A stretch of 46,913 nucleotides of DNA from an uncultured Clostridia bacterium (GTDB lineage Bacteria; Bacillota; Clostridia; Oscillospirales; CAG-272): the NCBI GenBank assembly GCA_944381095.1, contig CALWJW010000006.1:1-46913 (forward strand). The letters are read 5' to 3'. The position numbers and the translations under genes were made by a program. Under the pieces are notes generated by a model. That model saw nothing but the letters and a program-made list of their open reading frames with translations. It did no database searches and was not told where the DNA came from. Positions 33,734 to 43,344 of this stretch are shown one piece after another (position 1 is the stretch's first letter; every line of letters begins with the position of its first letter).

Positions 33734-36307
33734 ATGATTGATATGGAAAGAAAATTTACTGAATTTGCCACGGAGGCTTTGAAAAAAGCAATGGATGACG
33801 CAGGTGAACTCGGCCATACCTGCGTTGGATCCGAACATCTGCTGCTTGGACTTCTGAGCCGTGAGGAGTGTGCGGCGGCAAAGGTTCTTGCGGCTCAGGG
33901 AATAACATATGAGTCAATGAAGGAGATAATAAAGGAAAATCTCGGAAGCGGTATAAAAACCGAGCTGTCAGCCGCAGACATGACACCGAGGACAAAAGCA
34001 ATAATACAGTCGGCGGCATACGAATGCGGTAAAAGAGGCGGATATTCCGTCGGAACCGAGCATCTGCTCTTTGCGATACTTCTTATGCGCGACTGCATTG
34101 CGGTAAAATTGCTTACCGCAAGCGGTGCGGATATATCGGCAACGGGAAACGCGCTTCTTAAAATAATGAACAGTGAAAGCGGAGGAGAAGGCGAGGGAGC
34201 CGAAAACGGAGCCGTTAAGGCAGAAAACGGATCAAAATCGCTTGCCGGTACAGAGCTTGCAAAATACGGCAGAGACCTCACAGAACTTGCAAAAGAGGGT
34301 AAGCTTGACCCTGTTATAGGCAGGGACAGTGAAACAGAGCGGCTTATACAGATACTTTCCAGGAGGACAAAAAACAATCCTTGTCTTATAGGTGAGCCGG
34401 GAGTAGGTAAAACTGCGGTAGTCGAGGGACTCGCCGAGAGAATAGCGTCCGGAAATGTTCCTGATATGCTGAAAGACAAAATGATAGTATCGCTTGACGT
34501 GTCGGGAATGCTCGCCGGTACAAAGTACAGGGGTGAGTTTGAAGAGCGTATGAAGAACGTAATGAACGAAGTCAATAATAATAAAAACATAATACTGTTC
34601 ATTGATGAGATTCATACGATAGTCGGAGCCGGATCGACGGGCGAAAGCTCAATGGATGCGGCAAATATCATAAAGCCTGCGCTTTCAAGAGGCGAAATGC
34701 AGGTGATCGGAGCCACGACTATTTCCGAATACCGTAAAAACATTGAAAAGGATGCGGCACTCGAAAGACGTTTTCAGTCGGTAATGGTTGGTGAGCCGAG
34801 TCCTGAGGACAGCTTGAAAATCCTCAAAGGATTGCGTCCGAAGTATGAGGAGCACCACGGTCTTAAAATATCTGACGAAGCTCTTGAAGCGGCAGTAAAG
34901 CTTTCAAGGAGATACATCGGCGACAGATATCTGCCTGATAAAGCAATCGACCTTGTGGATGAAGCCGCGTCCAGAAAGAAGATAGGCGTTAAGGGTATGC
35001 CCGACGACATAAAGAATCTTGACGCAGAGATCAAAAAATTAGGTACGGAAAAGCGTGACGCAATCGTTGCACAGGACTTTGAGAAGGCGGCGCAGCTGCG
35101 TGATGAGGAAAACAAGCTGACAACAGAGTATGAGCAGAAAAAGAGCGAATGGGAAAAGACGAGAAAACCCGAGAGCGAAACAGTTACGGCGGCAGACATA
35201 GCCGAAATAGTGACTCAGTGGACGGGAATACCGGTAGCAAAGCTTGCCGAGGAAGAGGGCGAACGACTTCTGCATCTGAGCGAGCTGCTTCATAAGAGAG
35301 TTATCGGGCAGGATGAGGCTGTCGAGGCAGTGGCAAAAGCCATAAGGCGTTCACGTATCGGACTCAAAGACCCGAACAGACCTGTCGGATCGTTCATATT
35401 CCTCGGACCTACCGGTGTGGGTAAGACGGAGCTTTCGAAAGCGCTTGCCGAAATACTTTTCGGTGACGAAAACGCAATGATACGAATCGATATGTCCGAA
35501 TATATGGAAAAGGCAAGCGTGTCAAAGATGATAGGTTCGCCTCCCGGATATATAGGTTACGACGAAGGCGGACAGCTTACCGAAAAGATAAGGCGTAAAC
35601 CTTACTCAGTCGTACTTTTTGATGAGATCGAAAAGGCTCACCCGGATGTTTTCAACCTGCTTCTGCAAATACTTGACGACGGTATACTCACAGATTCACA
35701 GGGCAGACGTGTTGATTTCAAAAATGCGGTGATAATCATGACTTCAAATCTCGGTTCGTCAGAGCTTACAAAGAAAGGCGGAGGACTCGGATTCGCTGCC
35801 GAAAAGCAGACGGAGGAAAGTAAAGAGGAGATAAAGGAAAAAGTCATTTCCCACCTTAAAGCGGCATTCCGTCCGGAGTTCATCAACCGTGTCGACGATA
35901 TAATAGTGTTCGACAGACTGACCGAAGCCGATATAAGGAAGATAGCGGACAATATGATAGCAACGGTCGTGTCAAGGATAAAGGGTCTCGGCGTCGATGT
36001 TGAATTTGAGGACAGTGCCGTCGATTATCTTGCAAAGGAAGGAACCGACCCGGTATACGGGGCAAGACCTCTTCGCAGAACCATAACGCATAAAGTCGAG
36101 GACAGCTTTGCTACGGCAATGCTTGACGGAACTTTCGCAAAGGGCGACAGAGTAAAAGTGAAGGCAGGCGACAAAGGACTTGTCTGGGAAAAGGTGACCG
36201 ACAGTGACAAAAAATCCGGTGAAAAAGAACCGGAGACGGATGCCGGAAAAGCGAAAAAATCCAAAAAGGATGTAGCATCCGGAAAAGAAGATAACGACAA
36301 AAAATAA
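33734..36307 (+). CDS. clpC: ClpC, AAA+ unfoldase of the Clp protease
   Basis: AAGGA (33721-33725) is eight bases before the ATG at 33734. The 857-residue product has the double Clp_N domain (about 1-145) that binds phosphoarginine-tagged substrates and adaptors, a linker, a first AAA+ module with Walker [10 protein letters not shown] from residue 220, a coiled middle domain with the UVR motif [11 protein letters not shown] near 449, and a second AAA+ module with Walker [10 protein letters not shown] from about 558. The C-terminus is an unusually long Lys/Glu-rich tail. It unfolds tagged proteins for ClpP, which is not encoded here. Last gene of the CtsR operon. Confidence 0.95.
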   Translation: MIDMERKFTEFATEALKKAMDDAGELGHTCVGSEHLLLGLLSREECAAAKVLAAQGITYESMKEIIKENLGSGIKTELSAADMTPRTKAIIQSAAYECGKRGGYSVGTEHLLFAILLMRDCIAVKLLTASGADISATGNALLKIMNSESGGEGEGAENGAVKAENGSKSLAGTELAKYGRDLTELAKEGKLDPVIGRDSETERLIQILSRRTKNNPCLIGEPGVGKTAVVEGLAERIASGNVPDMLKDKMIVSLDVSGMLAGTKYRGEFEERMKNVMNEVNNNKNIILFIDEIHTIVGAGSTGESSMDAANIIKPALSRGEMQVIGATTISEYRKNIEKDAALERRFQSVMVGEPSPEDSLKILKGLRPKYEEHHGLKISDEALEAAVKLSRRYIGDRYLPDKAIDLVDEAASRKKIGVKGMPDDIKNLDAEIKKLGTEKRDAIVAQDFEKAAQLRDEENKLTTEYEQKKSEWEKTRKPESETVTAADIAEIVTQWTGIPVAKLAEEEGERLLHLSELLHKRVIGQDEAVEAVAKAIRRSRIGLKDPNRPVGSFIFLGPTGVGKTELSKALAEILFGDENAMIRIDMSEYMEKASVSKMIGSPPGYIGYDEGGQLTEKIRRKPYSVVLFDEIEKAHPDVFNLLLQILDDGILTDSQGRRVDFKNAVIIMTSNLGSSELTKKGGGLGFAAEKQTEESKEEIKEKVISHLKAAFRPEFINRVDDIIVFDRLTEADIRKIADNMIATVVSRIKGLGVDVEFEDSAVDYLAKEGTDPVYGARPLRRTITHKVEDSFATAMLDGTFAKGDRVKVKAGDKGLVWEKVTDSDKKSGEKEPETDAGKAKKSKKDVASGKEDNDKK

Positions 36308-36390
36308 ACCCGTACGCAACTGAAAAAGTTAATCACGCAGTCTGATTTTTACAGAAAGATCTGCTGCCGGTAAGCGAAAATACCGTAACG

Positions 36391-36425
36391 ATCCGTCCCT
36401 GTGATGAGCAGGGACGGATTTTTTT
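36391..36425 (+). terminator. terminator of the clpC operon
   Basis: ATCCGTCCCTG (36391-36401) pairs perfectly with CAGGGACGGAT (36409-36419) over a seven-base loop and runs into a T stretch. Apart from this and the promoter at 36650, the interval 36308-36702 shows no gene. Confidence 0.92.
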
Positions 36426-36649
36426 AATCCGAAAATAAAGCTGACATTCCTTGTTAAAGAAAATAAATTTATGCCGACTTGAAATGACCCGCAATCAAAA
36501 TATCTTTTACATAAAGAATACAGGCAAAAACAAAGATTTTCCGGAAAACATGAAAAAAACGGAAACATAAATCAGGCTGAAAACGGCAATATATCGACTT
36601 TAAACGAAAGAGTGACAGCCGTGATAGTCAGGCAGGTCAAAAAATCGGG

Positions 36650-36678
36650 TTGACAACATTTATTTCCGGTGATATAAT
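36650..36678 (+). promoter_or_regulatory. consensus sigma-A promoter of the GH31 gene
   Basis: TTGACA (36650-36655), 17 bases, TATAAT (36673-36678): both hexamers are perfect. The start codon is only 24 bases further, so the leader is very short. No operator is evident. Confidence 0.9.
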
Positions 36679-36702
36679 CAGAAAAAAACGGAGGTAATTG
36701 CT

Positions 36703-38262
36703 GTGCAGATTTTTGATTTTCTTGAGGACGAATGTTTTTGGGGCGGCTCCACTGACGCGGGATGCGACAATCCTTTTGACGTAAACTCCTGTATAAAATT
36801 CGATTTCAGAAAAGAATGCGTCAATCAGACTATGCCTTTCTATGTTTCAGATAAAGGCAGGTACATATGGAGCGAAAAACCCTTTTTCATTGAGTTCTGC
36901 AACGGCAAGATATGTATTGAGGGTGAGGGAATAATATTTGAAAAAGCCGGAAACAACCTCAGAGAAGCCTACCTTTACGCAATGAAAAAGCATTTTCCGT
37001 TTGACGGCAAGCATCTTCCCGATGAATTTTTCAAAGCGGCACAGTATAACGGCTGGATAGAATTCACGTATAATCCTACACAGAGCGGAGTGCTTGAATA
37101 TGCCGGAAATGTGATAAAAAACGGTTTTCACCCCGGAATTTTCATGATTGATGAAGGATATCACGGCAGATATGGAAACTGGGAATTCGACAGGGCAAAA
37201 TTTCCAGACCCGAAGGCGATGGTAGATAAGCTTCACGAAATGGGATTCAAGGTAATGCTGTGGGTCGTACCCACGGTATGCGCCGACGGTTACGATTTCA
37301 ACATAAATACAAGTCCGCTGCTTAATCCGGATGGGACCTCAAATGAAATATTCCTCAGAACGGCAGAGGGTAACGTGGCGCTTGTTCATTGGTGGAACGG
37401 TTATTCGGCAATACTTGATATGAGACAAGAATGTGACCGTAACTTTCTTGACAGACAGCTGAAAAAGCTTATGAGCGATTACGGGATAGACGGTTTTAAA
37501 TTTGACGGCGGAAATGTCGATATGTACAGTCCGGATAATCTGATAGGAGGAACACCGAGAGCTGACCACGATCCGCATGAAATGAATAAAGCCTGGAACG
37601 AGTTCGGAAGAAAATACCGTTTCCACGAGTACAAGGATACTTATAAGGGAGGCGGTAAAAACTGTATCCAGAGATTGTGGGACAGGCAACACAGCTGGAC
37701 CGGAAACGGAATAAATACCATAATCCCGGCGGCAATAGTACAGGGGCTGATAGGTCATCCGTTTATATGTCCGGACATGATAGGCGGAGGGGAGTGGAGC
37801 GTCTTTTCGAGGATAGGAGGATGCAGATTTTCCGAGGAGCTTTTTGTGAGAATGGCGCAGGTAAGCGCACTGTTCCCGATGATGCAGTTTTCCATGGCGC
37901 CGTGGAGAGTTCTTTCCGAAAAAAACCTTGAAGCTGTAAAGGCGGCAGCGGAGCTTCATTACGCTATGTCAGATAAAATCATCGAGCTGGTAAGAAAATC
38001 CGAGGTAAGCGGAGAGCCGATAGTAAGATGTCTTGAATACAATTACCCGGGAGAGGGCTACAAGTATATAAAGGATCAGTTCATGCTCGGTGACGACATA
38101 CTTGTTTGTCCTGTGGTAACACCCGGAATATTTGAAAAAGAAGTTGTGATCCCGGCAGGCAGATGGCAGGACTGTGACGGAAAGATTTATGAAGGCGGAG
38201 TAAGAACGGTGGTGCAAACACCCCTTGAAAAGCTTGTCTGGATGAAAAAAATAAGCGACTGA
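36703..38262 (+). CDS. GH31-family glycosidase, MYORG-like branch
   Basis: A GTG start is fixed by GGAGG eight bases upstream. The 519-residue product is a compact GH31 (beta/alpha)8 enzyme. GIDGFKFDGG gives the nucleophile D268, and CPDMIGGGEWS (D358) is the conserved late barrel motif. Where most GH31 members have W-S/T-G-D with the acid/base Asp, this protein reads SWTGNG, placing N335 there; the 67-residue distance from the nucleophile equals that between D405 and D472 of E. coli YihQ. No signal peptide. It probably hydrolyses an alpha-glycoside in the cytosol, with unknown specificity and possibly altered catalysis. Monocistronic with its own promoter and terminator. Confidence 0.85.
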   Translation: MQIFDFLEDECFWGGSTDAGCDNPFDVNSCIKFDFRKECVNQTMPFYVSDKGRYIWSEKPFFIEFCNGKICIEGEGIIFEKAGNNLREAYLYAMKKHFPFDGKHLPDEFFKAAQYNGWIEFTYNPTQSGVLEYAGNVIKNGFHPGIFMIDEGYHGRYGNWEFDRAKFPDPKAMVDKLHEMGFKVMLWVVPTVCADGYDFNINTSPLLNPDGTSNEIFLRTAEGNVALVHWWNGYSAILDMRQECDRNFLDRQLKKLMSDYGIDGFKFDGGNVDMYSPDNLIGGTPRADHDPHEMNKAWNEFGRKYRFHEYKDTYKGGGKNCIQRLWDRQHSWTGNGINTIIPAAIVQGLIGHPFICPDMIGGGEWSVFSRIGGCRFSEELFVRMAQVSALFPMMQFSMAPWRVLSEKNLEAVKAAAELHYAMSDKIIELVRKSEVSGEPIVRCLEYNYPGEGYKYIKDQFMLGDDILVCPVVTPGIFEKEVVIPAGRWQDCDGKIYEGGVRTVVQTPLEKLVWMKKISD

Positions 38263-38510
38263 ATGCCTGTTTTTTAGTTTTGATTTTATTGATTTACCAC
38301 TGATTTTACGTGTAGACAAGCAATTGGCGAAAGTATTACAGGATTTTTCCGACGCAGGTAAAAAATATCGATGAATGTAATTACTGTTTCAGGGATAGTG
38401 CTGACAAATATATGCGGACAGAACACTACTTGAATAAAAATCAGTGGGAAAGCGCCGCGTGTTAACGTAAAATATCAAATGCGGAATTATCAGCTGTATA
38501 TTTCATCAAA

Positions 38511-38560
38511 AAACGCAATACCGCCCCCGGAATTCAATTTTCGGGGGCGGTATTGCGTTT
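38511..38560. terminator. bidirectional terminator between GH31 and ygiQ
   Basis: AAACGCAATACCGCCCCCG (38511-38529) and its exact complement at 38542-38560 form a 19-bp perfect stem, with A and T runs outside. It ends both convergent genes. The rest of 38263-38564 holds no gene. Confidence 0.92.
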
Positions 38561-38564
38561 AAAA

Positions 38565-40541
38565 TTATTTTCTTTTGTGATTTTCAGAAGTATTTTTCAT
38601 TGTTTTTTTGACATAACTGCTTTTTGTGCGGGATTTGTTTTTGTCGCGCAAAGCTGTGCCGGTTGACTTTTTCCTGCCGCCGTTTTGAACTGTCCTGCTT
38701 TTCGCAAAGCCGCGGCCTGCGATATTGTTTGCTTTTTCCGGTGTTCCGGGTTTGATAAGAGCGTCTTTTCCGTAGCCGATCAGGTCTGCTCTTCCGGCTT
38801 TTATCAGGGCTTCGCGAACAAGAGCCGCATTCTCAGGTCTGTTATATTGAAGCAGTGCCCGTTGCAGTCTTTTTTCGGAAAAATCGCGCGCAACGTAAAC
38901 CTTTTTCCCGTCGAGCGGATTTATACCGGTATAATACATAACGGTCGAGGCGGTACCGGGTGTAGGATAAAAGTCCTGCACCTGCTCCGGGGCATAGCCG
39001 TTCTGTTTGAGGTAAAGAGCGAGCTTTACTGCGTCGCTTAAAGTTGATCCCGGATGGCTTGACATCAGATAAGGCACGAGATACTGTTCTTTTCCGGCTT
39101 TACGGGTGAGCTCGAAAAATTTTTCGCGGAATTTTTCGTAAACTTCAAAATCAGGCTTTCCCATACAGGAAAGCACTGCTGATGAACAATGTTCCGGCGC
39201 AACTTTAAGCTGACCTGACACGTTATCGGCGACCATTTTTCTGAAAAAACTGTCGTCCTTATCATAGATCAGATAATCGAATCTGATTCCGGAACGTATG
39301 AAAACTTTCTTTACTTTCGGTAATTTTTCTATCTCTGAAATGAGTTGCATATATTCCGTATGGTCAACTTTCAGGTTTTTGCAGGGCGTCGGTGCGAGAC
39401 ATTTGCGGTCGGCGCATACTCCGCATTTCAGTTGTTTGTCGCAGGCGGGATACCGGAAGTTGGCGGTGGGTCCTCCGACGTCGTGAATATAACCTTTGAA
39501 TGAAGGCATTTCTGTTATTGCGGCAGCCTCTTTCAGTACGCTTTCAACACTTCTTGAACGTACCGTTCTTCCCTGATGAAAGGCAAGTGCACAGAAGTTA
39601 CAGGCGCCGAAGCAACCGCGGTTGTGAGTTATTGAAAAAGCTACCTCTTCTATTGCGGGAACTCCGCCGTCCTTTTCGTACATCGGATGATATCTTCTTG
39701 TATACGGCAGACTGTAAACCCTGTCAAGCTCCTCCCTTTCGAGCGGAGGCATAGGCGGGTTCTGAACAAGCAGTTTGCCGTCGTACTTTTCGCATATTGC
39801 CTGCCCGTATACGGAATCCTGGTTTTTGTACTGTACCCCGAAGGCGTTTGCATAATACTCCTTATCGGTTTTCAGAAGATCATAGTCGAAGACTCCGGCG
39901 CAGGGAAAATTTATTTTATCCTCCGGGTTACACAGATAAACAGTACCTCTGACGTCTCTTATTTTTCTTACCGGCACACCTTTGTCAAGCAGGTGAGCGA
40001 TCCTCGCTATTATTTTTTCACCCATTCCGTAGGTAAGTATATCCGCCCGGCTGTCCACAAGAACAGAGCGGCGGATCTTATCCGACCAATAATCATAATG
40101 TGCGAATCTTCTGAGAGACGCTTCCAGTCCTCCGAGTATTATCGGAATGTCACCGTAAGCCTCCCTTATTCTGTTGCAATAGACTATAACTGCCCTGTCA
40201 GGTCTTAGTCCGGTTTTGCCGCCCGGGGAATAGTAATCGAAGTTTCTTTTCTTTTTTGAAACGGTATAATGAGCTACCATCGAGTCTATATTTCCGGAGC
40301 TTACAAGAAATCCGAGCCTCGGTTTTCCGAAGCGCTTGAAATCCCGGCAGGACTTGTAATCCGGTTGGGCAAGCACAGCGACCTTAAAGCCTTCGTTTTC
40401 AAGGACCCGCGTGATTATTGCCATTCCGAACGAGGGGTGGTCGACATATGCGTCTCCGCAGACATAAACGAAGTCAGGCGCTCCCCAACCGAGTAAATCC
40501 GTTTCCTCTTTTGTAACAGGTAAAAATTTATCGAAGATCAT
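38565..40541 (-). CDS. YgiQ-family radical SAM protein
   Basis: The ATG at 40541 is chosen over the TTG at 40562 because family members begin shortly before the conserved LPVTKEETDLLGW segment; the ribosome site is weak either way. GDAYVDHPSFGMAIITRVLE, GGLEASLRRFAHYDYWSD and the 4Fe-4S/SAM motif CFGACNFC (CxxxCxxC) are all typical of the YgiQ/UPF0313 group. A B12-like N-terminal fold precedes the radical SAM barrel. The reaction of the family is not established. The basic C-terminal tail (about 620-658) is low-complexity Lys/Arg/Thr. It stands alone on the minus strand. Confidence 0.92.
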   Translation of the reverse strand: MIFDKFLPVTKEETDLLGWGAPDFVYVCGDAYVDHPSFGMAIITRVLENEGFKVAVLAQPDYKSCRDFKRFGKPRLGFLVSSGNIDSMVAHYTVSKKKRNFDYYSPGGKTGLRPDRAVIVYCNRIREAYGDIPIILGGLEASLRRFAHYDYWSDKIRRSVLVDSRADILTYGMGEKIIARIAHLLDKGVPVRKIRDVRGTVYLCNPEDKINFPCAGVFDYDLLKTDKEYYANAFGVQYKNQDSVYGQAICEKYDGKLLVQNPPMPPLEREELDRVYSLPYTRRYHPMYEKDGGVPAIEEVAFSITHNRGCFGACNFCALAFHQGRTVRSRSVESVLKEAAAITEMPSFKGYIHDVGGPTANFRYPACDKQLKCGVCADRKCLAPTPCKNLKVDHTEYMQLISEIEKLPKVKKVFIRSGIRFDYLIYDKDDSFFRKMVADNVSGQLKVAPEHCSSAVLSCMGKPDFEVYEKFREKFFELTRKAGKEQYLVPYLMSSHPGSTLSDAVKLALYLKQNGYAPEQVQDFYPTPGTASTVMYYTGINPLDGKKVYVARDFSEKRLQRALLQYNRPENAALVREALIKAGRADLIGYGKDALIKPGTPEKANNIAGRGFAKSRTVQNGGRKKSTGTALRDKNKSRTKSSYVKKTMKNTSENHKRK

Positions 40542-40687
40542 ATCAGACAACCTATATCGCAATGCGACAGCCTTTACACATCCGTATTTTATCTGTGTAA
40601 ATTATACAGCGTCTGACGCAGCAAGTCAAGTGATGAAAAGAAAAAACTGCGTAAATATCCGGGTAAAAACTGAATTGACAAAGAAAA

Positions 40688-40721
40688 ACTGCCCGCAAGG
40701 CAAAATAGCCTGACGGACAGT
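40688..40721 (-). terminator. terminator after the small ferredoxin
   Basis: On the minus strand ACTGTCCGTCAGGC pairs imperfectly with GCCTTGCGGGCAGT and is followed by TTTTTC. It lies 16 bases beyond the ferredoxin stop. Confidence 0.75.
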
Positions 40722-40737
40722 AAAAACGATTATTAAA

Positions 40738-40929
40738 TCAGTCATCGGTTTTTTCAAAAGCTTTTTTCGGACAGTACATCATGCATTTTCCGCAGACTAT
40801 GCATTTTGAAGAGTCGACAACCGGCAGGGAAAACGGGTTTTCCTGTGAAATGGCATTCTTCGGGCATACTGAAATTGCCGGACATTTGTGATTCTGAGGA
40901 CATCTGTCTTTGTTTACCCTTATTTTCAT
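40738..40929 (-). CDS. small 4Fe-4S ferredoxin-like protein
   Basis: The 63-residue product has one classical cluster motif, CIVCGKCMMYCP, and an altered first motif, CPQNHKCPAISVCP, in which the spacing between the first Cys residues is longer than in CxxCxxC. The same type of CPQNHxCPxxxVCP ferredoxin is common in Clostridia (from memory). It could hold one or two clusters and carry electrons in the cytosol; the partner is unknown. AGGAG lies eight bases before the ATG. It is single, with its own terminator, and is 196 bases upstream of ygiQ, which as a radical SAM enzyme needs an electron donor. Confidence 0.85.
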   Translation of the reverse strand: MKIRVNKDRCPQNHKCPAISVCPKNAISQENPFSLPVVDSSKCIVCGKCMMYCPKKAFEKTDD

Positions 40930-41169
40930 AAATAAATCTCCTGTTAAGATAATGCAGGTGTCAAACAGAGCTTCCTGAATAAAACCGGATGTTACCGGAC
41001 TTGACCACCGGTCACGATTTTATCTCAGAAACGCAGTATTGTCAATGCTTTTTCGCTTTTTTCAGAAAATTATATGAAAACTTTGTAAGAAAAATACAAA
41101 AACACCGGCAGAAAATTTTCACATGAAAAATTTAACACTAATTTTGTCCGACTGAAAGCTATTTACGGC

Positions 41170-41198
41170 TTGAAGACAGTAAAAAATGCGGTTAGAAT
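41170..41198 (+). promoter_or_regulatory. promoter of the ThuA/oxidoreductase unit
   Basis: TTGAAG (41170-41175), 17 bases, TAGAAT (41193-41198), followed after 33 bases by the ThuA start. Confidence 0.6.
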
Positions 41199-41230
41199 AT
41201 ACTCAAAATACCGAAAAGGAGGGAAAATGT

Positions 41231-41887
41231 ATGAAAAAAGCACTGATAGTATGGGGCGGATGGAAAGGTCATGAACCGGAACAGGTCGCCGGTATATTTT
41301 CGGATATGCTGAAAAAAGAGGGATTTGAAACAGCGGTTTCAAACACACTTGATTCTTTTGCCGACGTAGAGTATCTTAAAACATTCGACCTCATTATCCC
41401 GATATGGACAATGGGGGAGATAAAAAACGAGTACGTTGACAACGTGTCAGAGGCGGTTGCGGCAGGGACCGGACTTGCCGGCTGTCACGGAGGAATGTGC
41501 GACGCTTTCAGAAACAGCGTGTCGTGGCAGTTTATGACCGGCTCCCAGTGGGTCGCGCACCCCGGAAACGACGGAACCGAGTATATTGTCAATATCAAAA
41601 AATCTTCGGATTCAGAGATAATAAAGGATATGCAGGACTTCAAGGTTGTAAGTGAACAGTATTACATACATGTGGATCCGGCGGTAAATGTGCTGGCGAC
41701 AACCCGTTTTCCGGTCAAAGGCGGCTATCACGAGACAAACGGCGAAGTTGACGTGCCTGTGGTCTATACCAAACGCTGGGGAAAAGGAAGAGTGTTTTAC
41801 AATTCACTCGGTCACGTAGCCAAGGTCTTCGATATACCCGAAGCCAAGGAGCTTATGAGAAGAGGCTTTTTGTGGGCTGTAAGATGA
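41231..41887 (+). CDS. ThuA-like domain protein
   Basis: The ATG at 41231 follows AAAAGGAGGG; the upstream ATG at 41186 is inside the promoter and rejected. The 218-residue product is a stand-alone ThuA-like domain of the class-I glutamine-amidotransferase fold: ALIVWGGWKGHEPEQV at the start, LIIPIWTMGEI, GLAGCHGGMCDAF in the nucleophile-elbow region, and a late GRVFYNSLGHVAKVFDIPEA. These domains accompany sugar-oxidation genes; ThuA with ThuB acts in trehalose catabolism in rhizobia. The Gfo/Idh oxidoreductase 45 bases downstream supports a sugar-derivative pathway. Exact substrate unknown. Confidence 0.88.
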   Translation: MKKALIVWGGWKGHEPEQVAGIFSDMLKKEGFETAVSNTLDSFADVEYLKTFDLIIPIWTMGEIKNEYVDNVSEAVAAGTGLAGCHGGMCDAFRNSVSWQFMTGSQWVAHPGNDGTEYIVNIKKSSDSEIIKDMQDFKVVSEQYYIHVDPAVNVLATTRFPVKGGYHETNGEVDVPVVYTKRWGKGRVFYNSLGHVAKVFDIPEAKELMRRGFLWAVR

Positions 41888-41932
41888 ACTTACGGTTTGC
41901 TTAAAACAACGATCAAATCAAGGAGATAGCTG

Positions 41933-43039
41933 ATGAGAAAAGTAAATATCGGAGTTGTGGGATGCGGAAATATAAGCGGAATATATTTCAGTAATCTCAC
42001 CAAAGTATTTCTTAATACAAATGTTTACGCCTGTGCAGACCTTGACAGAGAAAGAGCGGAAGCGGCAAAAGAAAAGTACGGCATAGAAAAAATAATGACT
42101 TTTGAGGAAATGCTGAAATGTGACGAGATAGAAATAATTCTGAATCTCACCACGCCTAAGTCACACTACCCGATCTGTAAAAAAGCGCTTGAAGCCGGTA
42201 AGCATGTCTATGTCGAAAAACCGCTGAGTCTTACATATGAACAGGGTGCCGAGCTCAAAAAAATCGCTGATGAAAAAGGTCTGTTGCTCGGGGGCGCACC
42301 GGACACTTTCCTCGGTGCCGGAATATCCACCTGCCGCAAGCTGATAGACGACGGTTATATCGGCAAACCGATAGGTGCGACGGCATTTATGATGTGCAAG
42401 GGACATGAAAGCTGGCACCCGGATCCGGAATTTTATTACGAAAAAGGCGGCGGACCGATGTTTGACATGGGACCGTATTACCTTACTGCTCTTGTGAATC
42501 TTCTCGGAAGCGTGGATTACGTATGCGGTATGAATACCATGCCGAGAAAAGAGAGAATAATCACGAGCGAAAAGAAATACGGAAAAGTTATCCCCGTGGA
42601 AACCGATACGCACGTAAGCGGAATGCTGAAATTTTCCTGCGGGGCTGTTGCGTCCATTATAACATCGTTTGACGTAATCAGGAGCAACCTGCCGAGGATG
42701 GAAATATACGGAACAAAGGGCACACTTCTTGTTCCGGATCCGAATACATTCGGAGGACCGGTAATGCTTGCGACCGCAGACGGAAGCGGATTTAAAGAAA
42801 TCCCTCTCACCCATATCTACGCTGAAAACAGCAGGGGACTCGGAGTAAGCGATATGGCTGACTGCGTGATAAACGGAGGCAAAAACAGGGCGGGAGCTGA
42901 ACTGACTCTTCATGTGCTTGAAATAATGACAGCGTTCAAAGCAAGCGAAGAAAACATGAGTTATTACAAAATGAAAAGTAAGTGCCAAAGACCTGAGCCG
43001 ATGTCGTCGGACAATATCAAAGGAACAGTGCTCCCATGA
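41933..43039 (+). CDS. Gfo/Idh/MocA-family oxidoreductase
   Basis: AAGGAG precedes the ATG. The N-terminal Rossmann fold starts with IGVVGCGNISGIYF, the catalytic-Lys motif is E95-K96-P97 in YVEKPLSLT, and the C-terminal alpha/beta domain contains GGGPMFDMGPYYLTAL with the expected Asp/His-type acid region. Members oxidise or reduce sugars, inositols or related compounds with NAD(P). It is the second gene of the ThuA unit; ThuA plus Gfo/Idh pairs are frequent in carbohydrate loci. The terminator at 43196 ends the unit. Confidence 0.9.
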   Translation: MRKVNIGVVGCGNISGIYFSNLTKVFLNTNVYACADLDRERAEAAKEKYGIEKIMTFEEMLKCDEIEIILNLTTPKSHYPICKKALEAGKHVYVEKPLSLTYEQGAELKKIADEKGLLLGGAPDTFLGAGISTCRKLIDDGYIGKPIGATAFMMCKGHESWHPDPEFYYEKGGGPMFDMGPYYLTALVNLLGSVDYVCGMNTMPRKERIITSEKKYGKVIPVETDTHVSGMLKFSCGAVASIITSFDVIRSNLPRMEIYGTKGTLLVPDPNTFGGPVMLATADGSGFKEIPLTHIYAENSRGLGVSDMADCVINGGKNRAGAELTLHVLEIMTAFKASEENMSYYKMKSKCQRPEPMSSDNIKGTVLP

Positions 43040-43195
43040 AAAAGGGTTCTGAGTAAAACCTTTTGATTCAGTGCAGATCCGGCTTTGCCGGATGGAAACA
43101 GCTTTTTCCCGTGGAAAAGGAAACATTGTTTTAGGTCGGAAAGCTACGGCTTTGCGCAGGCTGCAAAAAATCGGAGTTTTAAAATCACAGAAAAG

Positions 43196-43229
43196 AAAGC
43201 GAACCGAAATTTTACCCGGTTCGCTTTTT
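43196..43229 (+). terminator. terminator of the ThuA/oxidoreductase unit
   Basis: AAAGCGAACCG (43196-43206) pairs with CGGTTCGCTTT (43217-43227), followed by Ts. A small hairpin ATCCGGC/GCCGGAT sits upstream near 43078. The interval 43040-43344 otherwise holds only these hairpins and the repeat that follows. Confidence 0.88.
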
Positions 43230-43232
43230 GTA

Positions 43233-43334
43233 TTGAAAAAAGAAAATGCATTTAAAAAAGTAATGAAAAAATTATTGAGAAAATGCATTGAAAAAAGCAA
43301 TGAAAAATTATTGAGAAAATGTAATGAGAAAACG
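43233..43334. repeat. AT-rich tandem repeat, about 37-bp unit
   Basis: Two adjacent copies (43261-43297 and 43298-43334) share ATGAAAAA, ATTATTGAGAAAATG and further blocks, with a degenerate partial copy before them at 43233-43260. It lies between convergent genes and is probably slippage-prone spacer. Confidence 0.75.
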
Positions 43335-43344
43335 AGCCGTTCTG

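Noticed and set aside
33895..34602. Long antisense frame of 235 codons inside clpC
   Set aside because: It is a composition-driven shadow of a clear clpC gene, Ser/Pro-rich without recognisable domains.
42161..43300. Antisense frame of 379 codons opposite the Gfo/Idh gene
   Set aside because: The plus strand has a complete enzyme with intact motifs and ribosome site; the antisense product has no recognisable domain.
43233..43334. CRISPR-like repeat
   Set aside because: The copies are directly adjacent with no spacers and are AT-rich low-complexity sequence.
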